DNA of 64,000 nt from Candidatus Riflebacteria bacterium HGW-Riflebacteria-2. GTDB taxonomy: Bacteria; Muiribacteriota; Ozemobacteria; Ozemobacterales; Ozemobacteraceae. Position 1 is the stretch's first letter. Every line of letters begins with the position of its first letter. Made by a program: the position numbers and the translations under genes. The notes below the pieces were generated by a model. That model did no database searches. It worked only from the letters and a program-made list of their open reading frames with translations, and had not been told where the DNA came from. This document shows positions 1 to 8,149 of this stretch, piece after piece. Where the stretch lies: contig PGYA01000015.1 in assembly GCA_002839435.1 (NCBI GenBank), positions 1 to 64,000 on the forward strand, written 5' to 3'.

Positions 1-150
1 CGTTGACGCAGAGCCATAGCTAGCCACTAATTCTCTCGTCTGGTGAGAGTTGTAGCGTTGGGATCCTGCCGAGAGCCCGGCATAAGCGGTATACCAAGTA
101 TTGAATTCTTGATGTCAAATGTGACAGAGGACTAGGGTTTAAAAAGAAAT

Positions 151-196
151 AATTGGATTCTGCGACTTCGCTTCGCTGCGCTCAGAATGACTGAAA
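151..196. repeat. Short palindromic intergenic repeat (REP-like)
   Basis: An imperfect hairpin with arms ATTCTG (157-162) and CAGAAT (183-188) encloses a CTTCGCTTCGCTGCGCTC core. It lies just after the stop of the minus-strand gene ending at 214. The core resembles the element at 8066-8135 and a widespread class of bacterial intergenic repeats with a CTTCGCTTCGCT core. It may also work as a transcript end for the upstream gene. Only about half of the longer element is present here. Confidence 0.5.
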
Positions 197-213
197 AGGG
201 TAATTACTGGCGT

Positions 214-1233
214 CTAAACCGACCGGCCGCCATTCATCAGCAGAAATGCCTTGTCGATGCATCTTTTGACTGGCTCGGCATACCAGGGTGGCAGCGTAAA
301 ACTAAAAACCTGCGCGTCACTGATCAGATGGAATTCACTGTATGTATATATTGAGCCCTTTTTTTTGATTACCTGAATCTCTTCGACCTGTTTTGACTTT
401 ACCCCGAACCCTTCTGGTTTGCCCGGGTAAAGCTCGCGATAATCGAACCCGGCAGCGCTGATTTTTATTTCCACTTTGATATATTTGACATACCGGTAAT
501 AGAGCTCTCTCAACACGATCATGCCCAGAAAAAACAGATCGAGCGTTACCAGCCAGTCGGGAACGGTACCACGTGACCCCCTCGGGCCATAATAAATGCC
601 GGTCAAAACCATAAGCAGCGCGAAAGCGCAGCCAAACTTATTTATAGGAACATAAGTCGAAAATACGTAAGGCATGCTGAAGCTGATACGCAAAAGCTTA
701 TCACCCTGATGAATCTTGATAGTGTCGGGAATTTGAACAGATTCTGAAAGAACCTCATCCTGATATTTGGTCAACAGCTCATAATAAGGCTGATTGAGCT
801 CATCCCAGTTGCGGCCGGGAGTGGTCTCGGTAATCGAGTAAAAGTCTTTGTGTTTTTTGTCTTCGAGGTTGATGTATAATCGGGTCTTCAGCGCCACCGC
901 CAGTTTTTCGGCGCAGGCGCGAATTGGTAACAAAACAATATGTCTGGTAACATTAAACTCTGAACCCTCAGAAAAGATTGACAGCTGATGAATCCAGTTC
1001 CATTGGTCCTGCCCTTTTGAGTTTTTGCCGGTTACAGCATAAACCTTGTATAAAATCAGATAATCCACTTCTGCAGGCGATATCTCACGGCTTTTGATGC
1101 TGAACCGGCCATCCGGCAACGTTTCAAACGATACCTTACAGGCAACGAAAGGATCTTTGTCAGATGACCATACAAGGTTATCTTCTGTTAACGAACCGTC
1201 AGAAACCTTATTTTCATTATCTTCTATTGCCAT
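214..1233 (-). CDS. Hypothetical membrane protein with bPH-like C-terminus
   Basis: I do not recognise a named family for this 339-residue protein. Residues 1-195 are soluble and rich in charged and aromatic residues. Two membrane segments follow at about 200-216 and 226-246. A cytoplasmic tail of about 90 residues has alternating beta-strand character and a final helix, similar in layout to bacterial PH-like (bPH) domains that follow paired membrane helices. The start has a GAGGG ribosome-binding site six bases upstream. The 678-residue protein at 8150-10186 has comparable tail segments, so the two may be distant relatives. Inference: an envelope protein of unknown role. Confidence 0.75.
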   Translation of the reverse strand: MAIEDNENKVSDGSLTEDNLVWSSDKDPFVACKVSFETLPDGRFSIKSREISPAEVDYLILYKVYAVTGKNSKGQDQWNWIHQLSIFSEGSEFNVTRHIVLLPIRACAEKLAVALKTRLYINLEDKKHKDFYSITETTPGRNWDELNQPYYELLTKYQDEVLSESVQIPDTIKIHQGDKLLRISFSMPYVFSTYVPINKFGCAFALLMVLTGIYYGPRGSRGTVPDWLVTLDLFFLGMIVLRELYYRYVKYIKVEIKISAAGFDYRELYPGKPEGFGVKSKQVEEIQVIKKKGSIYTYSEFHLISDAQVFSFTLPPWYAEPVKRCIDKAFLLMNGGRSV

Positions 1234-1284
1234 TGCTAACCCTCGCTGGCTGACACATTAAGCATGTGATATCCGGCAGTGGCT

Positions 1285-2433
1285 TCAGTTGATAACAACT
1301 TCGCCGTCGTCAATAGGTTGCAGCGATTCACCGGAAGGCAGTTTCACCATATAACTGGGCAAGCGATTAACCTGGTGGCGCAAGGTAACCAGCGTCATGA
1401 TAAGCATGAATATCCAGACAACCTTGGCAAGAATTCGCACTATGCTGACTGACGGCGAGGGTTTATTACCGTATCCATCGACTACCCGCAAACCCATGAT
1501 AAGCCCGCCTGGAGTGGCTCCAAGGGTAGTTTCAAAAAAGGTGTAATAGCCAATTGGTGCAATCAGAAATATCCATGACAGCGCAAGAATGCCGATAAGA
1601 AGGCCATCTTCATCAAGAGGCAATTTTGCACCAACTGCCGCACCCGCCACAATGATAGCCAGTATCGCAGGAAAATCTACAATCGCTGTCAGAGAGCGCC
1701 TGAATTTGCCGGGCTTTTTTATTCCCCAGTCGCGCGGCGGCATGGTCAGACGTGTATGCAGCTCAGGCGGCGGATCAGTGCGAAACATAGCATCGATCAC
1801 TTCGCGATATTCGGGCCCCTTTGGACCTTTCTGCAGATACGGAAACTTTGCCCGGTATTCGCTCAAAGGCAGCGGGTTGCCCATCAAGCCGACGATGGCG
1901 TCATAGGTCTGGCGATCAACCGGAGCCTTGCCGATTGAACGCCGCGCGGGATGCGGTTGCGCCTGAGCCTGCGGCGAGGGCGGTGGCGGCGGAGCGTGAC
2001 GCACAACAGCCTGGCCGCAGTTCCCGCAGAACGACTCATCCGGCTCGATTTTTGTCTGGCAACTTGGGCAGATTGCCGGAGAGGCAGGCACTGTAACCGG
2101 AGCAGGACCTGCTATTGCGAAATCAGGCTTTTGCCCGGTGATCATCATTATTGCCTGCTCGATGTTTACAGCACCCTCAGGGTCAGCGCAATAAAGCTGG
2201 CCGCTGCCGTCAAAAACGGAAAAGGTGTGATCACCGCGCGAGCCATGCACTATAAGGTTAACCGGGCAAACATCGTCACCGTCAGGCGGGCACAGTTGCG
2301 AAATTATCTGCATAATTTCGGCAATGCGCTGCGCACTGAGATTTTTAAAAGGCACCGCATCATAACTGCCGTTAGCCTGCATCAAATCGGGAGTAACCCC
2401 CTGCAACTCGACATTGAACCGCTCTGATACCAT
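1285..2433 (-). CDS. RDD family membrane protein with zinc ribbon
   Basis: A 382-residue protein. The first 110 residues resemble a small alpha/beta domain of unknown type. A double-Cys zinc ribbon follows (CPSCQTKIEPDESFCGNCGQ, near residue 125-145), then a proline-rich linker, and a C-terminal RDD membrane domain beginning near residue 240 with the usual Arg/Asp-bearing helices (LTAIVDFPAIL, GLRVVDGYGN). RDD proteins are membrane proteins of poorly known function, some linked to ion transport. I chose the ATG at 2433 because GAGG lies five to six bases upstream; a GTG two codons earlier overlaps that site. It follows the bPH-like gene's strand but a 50-base gap separates them. Confidence 0.8.
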   Translation of the reverse strand: MVSERFNVELQGVTPDLMQANGSYDAVPFKNLSAQRIAEIMQIISQLCPPDGDDVCPVNLIVHGSRGDHTFSVFDGSGQLYCADPEGAVNIEQAIMMITGQKPDFAIAGPAPVTVPASPAICPSCQTKIEPDESFCGNCGQAVVRHAPPPPPSPQAQAQPHPARRSIGKAPVDRQTYDAIVGLMGNPLPLSEYRAKFPYLQKGPKGPEYREVIDAMFRTDPPPELHTRLTMPPRDWGIKKPGKFRRSLTAIVDFPAILAIIVAGAAVGAKLPLDEDGLLIGILALSWIFLIAPIGYYTFFETTLGATPGGLIMGLRVVDGYGNKPSPSVSIVRILAKVVWIFMLIMTLVTLRHQVNRLPSYMVKLPSGESLQPIDDGEVVIN

Positions 2434-2560
2434 AAACACCTCAACAACTTTTTTTGTTCATGCAATTATAACAACTCATTTACAGTTAAACCATATTACA
2501 AACAGATAAAATTTATTCGTTGTCGGACAAAACAAAGCAACGACCGGAAAAGAGCTGACG

Positions 2561-4186
2561 TTATGCTGTAGACAAAATAATCTGGCGGGTGCTGGAGCGT
2601 TCGATGAAGTAACGGTCGTGCGAAACCATAACAACAGTGCCGGCAAATTCTGCCAAAGCTTCTTCAAGTGCTTCACGTGCATCGATTTCGAGATGATTGG
2701 TCGGTTCGTCGAGAAGCAGCACGTCAGGCGCCATAAAGAGCAGGCGCGCCAGAGCTGTCTTGCTGCGTTCTCCGACGCTGAGTGTCCCGATCTGCTGATC
2801 GACCTTTTCTTTTTCGAGCTTGAGGCAGCCGAGTATGGTGCGGGCACGCGTCTGACCGGCATAATCACCAGCCAGCACATGTTCAAGGACAGTTGCCGAA
2901 AAATCGAGTTGTTCGAATTCCTGCGCGTAGTAACCGACCACAGCTTCTGGAGCCCAGTTGATCTGGCCACTGTCTGCATTTTCGTAACCGGCCAGCACGC
3001 GCATCAGCGTCGATTTACCTGAACCATTAGGCCCGACGATCGCAAGGCGTTCACCGTTGAGCAGAGTCAGCGAAAAGTCGACGAACAGCTGTAGAGAACC
3101 GTAGGTTTTGTTGAGTCCTTCAACCCGCAAAACGCAACTGTTCTTGAGATTCTTTTCGGGAAAGCGGATCGAGCGCTTCTTTTCAATGAAGGGTTTTTCG
3201 GCCTGCGCCTTATCGACAAGTCTTTGCAGGCGCTGTTCCATGGCTGTCGCTGCCCTCTGCTTGTTCTGAGTGCGCAACAGTGCCTTGGCCGAGCCCTCGT
3301 CGCGTTTGCAGATTCCGCCTTTTTTGGTGCGGTCACGCTTCGGCTTGAAGTTTTCCATGCGGTTGGCATCGCTGCGTTGCTTTTCGGCAGCCTTCTGCAG
3401 GCGCTCTATCTGGCGATCGGCCTGTTCAGCTGCTATTATCTGATTCTGCAGAGTCTGCTCTTTCTGCTGGCGATAAAAGCTGTAGTTGCCGCTGAATTCC
3501 TGCAGCGAACCATTCTTAAGTTCCCATATTCTGTCGCAGCAGTTATCGAGAAAGCGGCGATCGTGACTGACGACCAGCCATGGAACCTTGAGATTACGCA
3601 GATAATTTTCGAGCCATTCGAGCGCCTCGACATCGAGATGATTGGTCGGCTCATCGAGCAGCAGAAAGTCTGGTTGGTCGAGCAGAAGCCTGATCAGGCC
3701 GGCCCGGTTCTTTTCGCCGCCACTGAGGCTTTCCATCGGGCGCCAGAGGAATTCCGGCGCCAGCGAAAATTCGTCAAAAAATCTGGCAATATCAGCCTCA
3801 ACAGCGTAACCGTCTTTTTCAGTAAACTCGCAATAGAGCTCAGACAGTCGAATGGCATCAGCTTCTGAAGCACTCGCAAGCCGGTCAATTTCTTTGCGAA
3901 TGGCAGCAATCTGCGGCCTGACGAATTCAAACACTGTCTGCTGAATGCGTTCGCCTGCTTCCTGCGAAAGTGTGGCAATACGCAGGCCGGGCTTGCAAGT
4001 CCGTTGGCCGTTGAACCCCAAAATTTCGCCAGACAATATTTTGAGCAGCGTTGTCTTGCCGCAGCCGTTCGGGCCGACGAGGCCGATGTGACTGCCCACA
4101 TCGACAGACAGGTTCAACCCGGCAAAAACTGGCGCAACAGTGGCGGGAAAAGTGTATGAAAGATTGGAAACGGCAATAAACAACAT
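2561..4186 (-). CDS. ABC-F family ATP-binding protein (Uup/YdiF-like)
   Basis: A soluble 541-residue protein with two ABC ATPase domains and no membrane segments, the layout of ABC-F translation factors that act on the ribosome E site or confer antibiotic protection. Domain 1 has Walker A GPNGCGKTT and signature LSGGEKNR followed by LLLDEPTNHLD. Domain 2 has GPNGSGKST, LSVGERSK and again LLLDEPTNHLE. A highly charged coiled-coil linker rich in Lys, Arg and Gln (roughly residues 235-330) joins them, typical of the P-site tRNA interaction motif. The start at 4186 is set by AGGAGG six bases upstream; an in-frame upstream ATG at 4207 has no such site. The exact subfamily cannot be told by eye. 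Confidence 0.92.
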   Translation of the reverse strand: MLFIAVSNLSYTFPATVAPVFAGLNLSVDVGSHIGLVGPNGCGKTTLLKILSGEILGFNGQRTCKPGLRIATLSQEAGERIQQTVFEFVRPQIAAIRKEIDRLASASEADAIRLSELYCEFTEKDGYAVEADIARFFDEFSLAPEFLWRPMESLSGGEKNRAGLIRLLLDQPDFLLLDEPTNHLDVEALEWLENYLRNLKVPWLVVSHDRRFLDNCCDRIWELKNGSLQEFSGNYSFYRQQKEQTLQNQIIAAEQADRQIERLQKAAEKQRSDANRMENFKPKRDRTKKGGICKRDEGSAKALLRTQNKQRAATAMEQRLQRLVDKAQAEKPFIEKKRSIRFPEKNLKNSCVLRVEGLNKTYGSLQLFVDFSLTLLNGERLAIVGPNGSGKSTLMRVLAGYENADSGQINWAPEAVVGYYAQEFEQLDFSATVLEHVLAGDYAGQTRARTILGCLKLEKEKVDQQIGTLSVGERSKTALARLLFMAPDVLLLDEPTNHLEIDAREALEEALAEFAGTVVMVSHDRYFIERSSTRQIILSTA

Positions 4187-4377
4187 ACTGACCTCCTGAT
4201 CGACCAAAAGCCCGAAAAAGGGCGCAAAACAAAGTTTTCAGCGATAAGGTCAGTCCAGTTTCATCTTATGTCGCATCTCCCATAATCGTTCAGCGCACTC
4301 GCAGGCGCTGTTTCAAATATATCATAAAGCTAAACAGCTGAAAGCAAAAATTTACGTCTGCATGACAAAAATTGCGC

Positions 4378-4383
4378 TAGAAT
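4378..4383 (+). promoter_or_regulatory. Possible -10 box giving a near-leaderless mRNA
   Basis: TAGAAT lies 9 bases before the ATG at 4393, which would place the transcript start about 3-4 bases before the start codon. No Shine-Dalgarno sequence is visible before that ATG. The -35 region is weak (TTTACG at 4351 with long spacing). Confidence 0.3.
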
Positions 4384-4392
4384 GTTTTTGTC

Positions 4393-4842
4393 ATGCGTAA
4401 ACAAACAGAAGAAAACAGTGTTAACCCATTTGTCGGCAAAAAATTTCTGCTGTACAACCGGATAACTAACGATTCCCTCGGGCCATTCAACTGGCAGGAA
4501 CTCGTCGAACTGGCACGCAGCGGCAATTTGAACACCGAAAATCGCATCGCCGATACAGCCACGCCCGGAAACTGGCTCAAAGTGGCCGACACCCCGCTGG
4601 TATTCGAACTGCCACTGAGTGTCGAAGAACCCCGTTACATGCCAATTGAGAAGAAGCCATTCCGCTTGTCAAACCGCAGCAAAGATTACCTTACCCTCCT
4701 GGTTATCGGCAATCTGCTGATCTGCTGCCTGTTCTTCTTTATAGCAGTTAACCCGATGAGTCTGATGTTCCTGCTGGCGCTAATGGTGATTTACAATGTC
4801 GCGCTTGTATGGGTGCTGCTGTTCATCATTCCGCCCTATTAA
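4393..4842 (+). CDS. GYF_2 (DUF4339) domain membrane protein
   Basis: A 149-residue protein. Residues about 15-75 match the GYF_2/DUF4339 pattern: a small beta domain with the sequence LLYNRITNDSLGPFNWQEL, then a short helix, NRIADTATPGNWLKV and the end of the domain. Two hydrophobic segments follow at about 102-120 and 122-147. GYF_2 domains are thought to bind peptides or act as sensors in bacterial membrane proteins, with unknown partners. The gene is divergent from the ABC-F gene and convergent with the DsrE gene; only three bases separate its stop from that gene's stop. No ribosome-binding site is seen; it may be translated from a leaderless transcript. Confidence 0.75.
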   Translation: MRKQTEENSVNPFVGKKFLLYNRITNDSLGPFNWQELVELARSGNLNTENRIADTATPGNWLKVADTPLVFELPLSVEEPRYMPIEKKPFRLSNRSKDYLTLLVIGNLLICCLFFFIAVNPMSLMFLLALMVIYNVALVWVLLFIIPPY

Positions 4843-4845
4843 GGC

Positions 4846-5193
4846 TTACATGCTGATAATTTCGTAGCCTTCGGCGATCCAGGTGGCGAAACCCGGGTGT
4901 CCCTGCATTTCGCCGAGCAGCGGCAGGCCCTGACGCTCAGCTTCGGCCAGTGAGCCCATTTTGCCGGCGCAGGCCTTGCAGATGCCGCCAATCAGACCTT
5001 CTGACTTTACTTTTGCATATAACGGGGCAAAGGGTGTGCCATCTTTGGCCAACTGTTCGATCAGAGCAGTCGCACTGCCCTCGATAATGAGTTTGACTTC
5101 GTGCCCTTTCGCCTTGAGATCGATGACGTTGAGGAGAGCATGGGCAAAGCACATCAGTTCGCCCTGAAAAGCAAATACAGCTATTTTTTTCAT
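4846..5193 (-). CDS. DsrE family protein
   Basis: A 115-residue single-domain protein of the DsrE/DsrF sulfurtransferase-like fold: a leading beta strand (KKIAVFAFQGE), helix with CFAHALLN, beta strand with EVKLIIEGSAT, and a Cys-containing loop (IGGICKACAGKMG). Members carry persulfide sulfur on conserved cysteines or act in redox and Fe-S contexts. Its start overlaps the stop of the upstream mrp-like gene in an ATGA, so the two are translationally coupled. The pairing with an Fe-S carrier ATPase suggests a part in sulfur or iron-sulfur handling. This is inferred from context. Confidence 0.82.
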   Translation of the reverse strand: MKKIAVFAFQGELMCFAHALLNVIDLKAKGHEVKLIIEGSATALIEQLAKDGTPFAPLYAKVKSEGLIGGICKACAGKMGSLAEAERQGLPLLGEMQGHPGFATWIAEGYEIISM

Positions 5194-6110
5194 GCTCTTT
5201 CTCCTGTAGTTTGTGCAGCGCTTTCGCCACCGTGATCATGCTTTGCTTCTTCGACCAGCCGCTCAACGATCTGCTTGAAAAGCTGGGATGTGACGGTCTT
5301 GGCATAGGCAACCACATAGGGAGTGCCTTTGTCGCAGGACGTGCCGATGCCGGGTTCGATCGGCAAGCTGCCAAGAAAGTTCACGTTGAATTCGTCAGCT
5401 GTCTTTTCGCCGCCGCCGCTGCTGAAAATCTCGGTGCGACAGTTGCATGATGGGCAGACAAAGCCGCTCATATTTTCGATTATGCCAGAAATCTCGACAC
5501 CGAGCTGGCGGCAGAAGTTAATCGACTTGCGCACGTCGGCGGCCGCTACTTCCTGGGGAGTGGTAACGATCAGAGCGGATTTGCGCCCTTCGATCTGCTG
5601 GAAGATCGACAGCGGCTCGTCGCCGGTGCCTGGAGGCGCGTCAACGATCAGATAGTCGAGTTCGCCCCATTTAACGTCAGTGATGAACTGGCCGATCACG
5701 CCGTGCTTCATCGGCCCGCGCCAGATTATTGCATCATTGTGGTTTTCAAGCAGAAAGCCGATTGACATGACTTTGAGATCTCCGAGTTCGATCGGCAGAA
5801 TTTTTTTGTCTTCACTCTGTGTTCGCTCATGCTGAAGACGCAGCATGGTCGGAATGCTGGGGCCGTGAATATCTATATCGAGCAGCCCGGTGCGGTAGCC
5901 TTCGGCTGACAGTGCAACCGCGAGGTTCACCGCGACAGTGCTCTTGCCGACACCGCCCTTGCCTGACATGACAACGATGGTGTGACGAATTGCACTGCCT
6001 GGAGCTGCCGAATCAGTGTTTTTCGAACCGCAGGTAGCGCTGCTGGAGCAGCCTTTGCAGGCCGACCCGGAAGAAGAACATCCGTTTTCAGTGTTTGAAT
6101 TGTTGCTCAT
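5190..6110 (-). CDS. mrp: Mrp/NBP35-type P-loop Fe-S carrier ATPase
   Basis: A 306-residue ParA/MinD-fold ATPase of the Mrp/ApbC/NBP35 family, which carries and delivers iron-sulfur clusters to target proteins. The deviant Walker A motif is VMSGKGGVGKST (near residue 50), with DIDIHGPSIP and DAPPGTGDEPL following. The C-terminal half has the scaffold motif NMSGFVCPSCNC, whose CxxC binds the bridging cluster. The N-terminal extension carries a second Cys cluster (CSSSGSACKGCSSSATC), as in NBP35-like proteins. AAGGAG lies seven bases before the start. It is coupled by ATGA overlap to the DsrE gene downstream. Confidence 0.93.
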   Translation of the reverse strand: MSNNSNTENGCSSSGSACKGCSSSATCGSKNTDSAAPGSAIRHTIVVMSGKGGVGKSTVAVNLAVALSAEGYRTGLLDIDIHGPSIPTMLRLQHERTQSEDKKILPIELGDLKVMSIGFLLENHNDAIIWRGPMKHGVIGQFITDVKWGELDYLIVDAPPGTGDEPLSIFQQIEGRKSALIVTTPQEVAAADVRKSINFCRQLGVEISGIIENMSGFVCPSCNCRTEIFSSGGGEKTADEFNVNFLGSLPIEPGIGTSCDKGTPYVVAYAKTVTSQLFKQIVERLVEEAKHDHGGESAAQTTGERA

Positions 6111-6124
6111 GGTCTGACTCCTTA

Positions 6125-6138
6125 TGTCGATTACGACA
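6125..6138. promoter_or_regulatory. Dyad in mrp leader
   Basis: TGTCG-ATTA-CGACA is a perfect 5-bp inverted repeat with a 4-base spacer. It lies in the leader of the mrp-DsrE operon just upstream of its ribosome-binding site. It may be an operator, but I cannot name the regulator. Confidence 0.25.
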
Positions 6139-6200
6139 CAGGTATTTTAAAATAACACCCGTCAAAGCGCAACCAGTTTATAGCCTATGCCAGAAAGCCG

Positions 6201-6240
6201 ACAAATAAAAAGCGCGGCGAAGCTGTTAGCCTCGCCGCGC
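6201..6240 (-). terminator. Rho-independent terminator after the DUF4105-like gene
   Basis: A 9-bp GC-rich stem, GCGCGGCGA (6212-6220) with TCGCCGCGC (6232-6240), is followed on the minus strand by TTTTTATTTG. It ends the transcript of the gene at 6253-7335. Confidence 0.8.
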
Positions 6241-6252
6241 ATTTCCTCAAGC

Positions 6253-7335
6253 TTATTTTATGCGGTTGAAGTCGGTGACGAAATTTTCTTTGGTTATGGT
6301 AAGTGCGGCTTCGCCGATCAGCCCCTTCTTTTTAAGCAGCTTGACAACTGCGACCGGCATGGTTGCCTTGAGATTGTAGATCATGCTCGGGATTTTCCAG
6401 AGTTTGATCTTCTTTTCGGCCGGCAGCACGCGATTGAGCAGAATGACGAGGTTGTTGGTGCAGTTGTTGCGAATAGTGTGATAATACTCGCCCTGGCGAT
6501 TTACACATGACTGTCTGATAGTCTCTACCAGCAGCGAACGGGTCTGCTCACGGGTGAGATTGATTGGGTAAATGATGATTTCCTTGTCGGTATCGTTGTT
6601 GTAGTTAACATTGAGGTCAGCGTAATTGTGAAGAGTGGTCAGAATCCAGACAATGTCGAAGTTCTTCTTCATAGTTTTGACCAGTCCGTAGGTCTGGCCA
6701 AGCTTTTTGTAGGCTTCGATAGTCAGAAAAATGTTGTCTGATTCGCGACCATCTTTGCCAACTACACCGCCCTGTTCAAAGGAAAAGCCGAGCAGCGTAT
6801 GTGCTGCCAGGAACTTGGGTGCGAAAGGTTTGACCAGGAAATACGCCTTAACCACCTTGTCAGGGTTTATGGTTGCCGTTTTCCATGAATGAAGGGCCTT
6901 CTTCTTTTCGCTGTTCGGATCTGGGGTGATATCCCAGCGCAGGTTGCCCACAGTCATTGTGCCGGCAGCTTCGAAGAGCATCTTGGCCGGGCGCTGATAA
7001 GCTTCATGCTCGACTTCGGGAATCTGAACATCTTCTTCTTCGATAATGTCGATCTTCTTGACCTTTACGTTCTCGACTTCATCAGCCTGGGCGACCTTAC
7101 CTTCGACCCCAACTGCCTTGCCGTTAAATTTTCGAGCTTTATCTTTATCCATCAGCAGTTGAAAAACCCTGCCGTCAGCGGTGTAAAGGCATGGAATTCC
7201 TTCGGTGATCTGCACAATGCCCTTCAGCGTATAATTAACCGCAAATGGTTTGGCGAAGGCCGGGCTGAACTGTGCCACAATGATATACGCAACCAGAACG
7301 AATAAGAACAGAGACCTGGTTAGAATCTTTTGCAT
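6253..7335 (-). CDS. DUF4105-like exported protein
   Basis: A 360-residue protein with an N-terminal signal peptide (residues 1-28, hydrophobic core SLFLFVLVAYIIVAQF, cleavage near AFA). A small beta domain of about 60 residues follows, which includes GKAVGVEGKV and may be OB-like. The C-terminal half has the DUF4105 hallmark YHTIRNNCTNNL (conserved Asn-Cys), preceded by beta-rich sequence. DUF4105 proteins are periplasmic or membrane-associated with a presumed catalytic Cys and no proven substrate. The start at 7335 is preceded by AAGGATG; an upstream in-frame ATG at 7398 would give an N-terminus that lacks a signal peptide start. It is a single-gene transcript ended by the terminator at 6201-6240. 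Confidence 0.75.
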   Translation of the reverse strand: MQKILTRSLFLFVLVAYIIVAQFSPAFAKPFAVNYTLKGIVQITEGIPCLYTADGRVFQLLMDKDKARKFNGKAVGVEGKVAQADEVENVKVKKIDIIEEEDVQIPEVEHEAYQRPAKMLFEAAGTMTVGNLRWDITPDPNSEKKKALHSWKTATINPDKVVKAYFLVKPFAPKFLAAHTLLGFSFEQGGVVGKDGRESDNIFLTIEAYKKLGQTYGLVKTMKKNFDIVWILTTLHNYADLNVNYNNDTDKEIIIYPINLTREQTRSLLVETIRQSCVNRQGEYYHTIRNNCTNNLVILLNRVLPAEKKIKLWKIPSMIYNLKATMPVAVVKLLKKKGLIGEAALTITKENFVTDFNRIK

Positions 7336-7421
7336 TTTTACATCCTTAAGACAGCAGAATTGAAGAATATTTTTTGATTGTACCCGTACACCCGGCAACC
7401 GTCAACCCGCAAAAAGCCCGA

Positions 7422-7964
7422 TCAGCCGTTGGACTGGTCGAGGTGCCCTTCACGGATCACGCGGTATTCGCCAGTTTCGGTATTGAGGTCGTATATGTTG
7501 AAATTGTTGCGTATGTTGAAGCCTTCGTAGTGAACGGCAAAATTGACCGACGCCGAGCCTTTTTGCGGGCAGCTGCGGATACGGTGAAAAACGTTGCAGG
7601 GCCAGACCAGCATTCCCGGGCCGCCATAGGCGAGTTCGCCGTCGATGACTATCTTGTCAGCAGTCACATCTACTTTAACAATACGACCATGTTGCGGCGT
7701 ATAGATTTCGACGTGGCGTTCGCCCGAAATCACCATCAGGTTGTCGGCCTGATGCGGATGCATATACCATGGCCGTTCGACATCGCCTACCGGGCCTGGC
7801 GAAGTGGCTCCGCCGACATGTAAAACCCGGTCGATCGCATCTATGCGCGGCAACTCTTTGACACTAAGGCAGTCAAAGCTGACTCCTGGAGTTCGGCGAA
7901 AAATCTTGAGTGGTATTATCTTATAAAGTCCATCGATCTGCTGAACAACGGCGGTAGCTGACAT
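7422..7964 (-). CDS. Cupin-fold protein
   Basis: A 180-residue protein. Its centre has a cupin-like beta barrel signature: MHPHQADNLMVISGERHVEI carries the paired His residues and Glu of cupin motif 1, and GPGMLVWPCNVFHRI fits motif 2 with a further His. It could be a metal-dependent dioxygenase, a sugar isomerase or epimerase, or a binding protein. The sequence does not decide this. GGGAG lies six bases before the ATG at 7964. The gene stands alone between the DUF4105-like gene and the repeat at 8066. Confidence 0.7.
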   Translation of the reverse strand: MSATAVVQQIDGLYKIIPLKIFRRTPGVSFDCLSVKELPRIDAIDRVLHVGGATSPGPVGDVERPWYMHPHQADNLMVISGERHVEIYTPQHGRIVKVDVTADKIVIDGELAYGGPGMLVWPCNVFHRIRSCPQKGSASVNFAVHYEGFNIRNNFNIYDLNTETGEYRVIREGHLDQSNG

Positions 7965-8065
7965 ATAAGTCTCCCTCACAGAATTGATTTCCTTGTTATT
8001 CTACCACAGTGGCAACAAGCATCGCAAAACCGGTAGAATCCCCCGGCAATTCTCCGACAAAAAAA

Positions 8066-8135
8066 GTCATTGCGAAGGTGAAAGCCCGAAGCAATCTTAA
8101 GGACAATGAGATTGCTTCGCTTCGCTCGCAATGAC
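8066..8135. repeat. Interrupted palindromic repeat (LRFARNDE-type)
   Basis: The left arm has GTCATTGCGA and GAAGCAATCT, the right arm has AGATTGCTTC and TCGCAATGAC, with unpaired internal bulges, so the whole element folds into a long hairpin. It lies right after the stop of the minus-strand gene ending at 8150. Translated by chance it gives the peptides RFARNDE and CERSEAI, which are well-known false proteins from this repeat class in many bacterial phyla. Confidence 0.75.
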
Positions 8136-8149
8136 GAGACGACGCAAGC

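Noticed and set aside
3224..3868. 214-codon open frame on the plus strand
   Set aside because: Lies entirely antisense to the well-supported ABC-F gene and shows no family signature.
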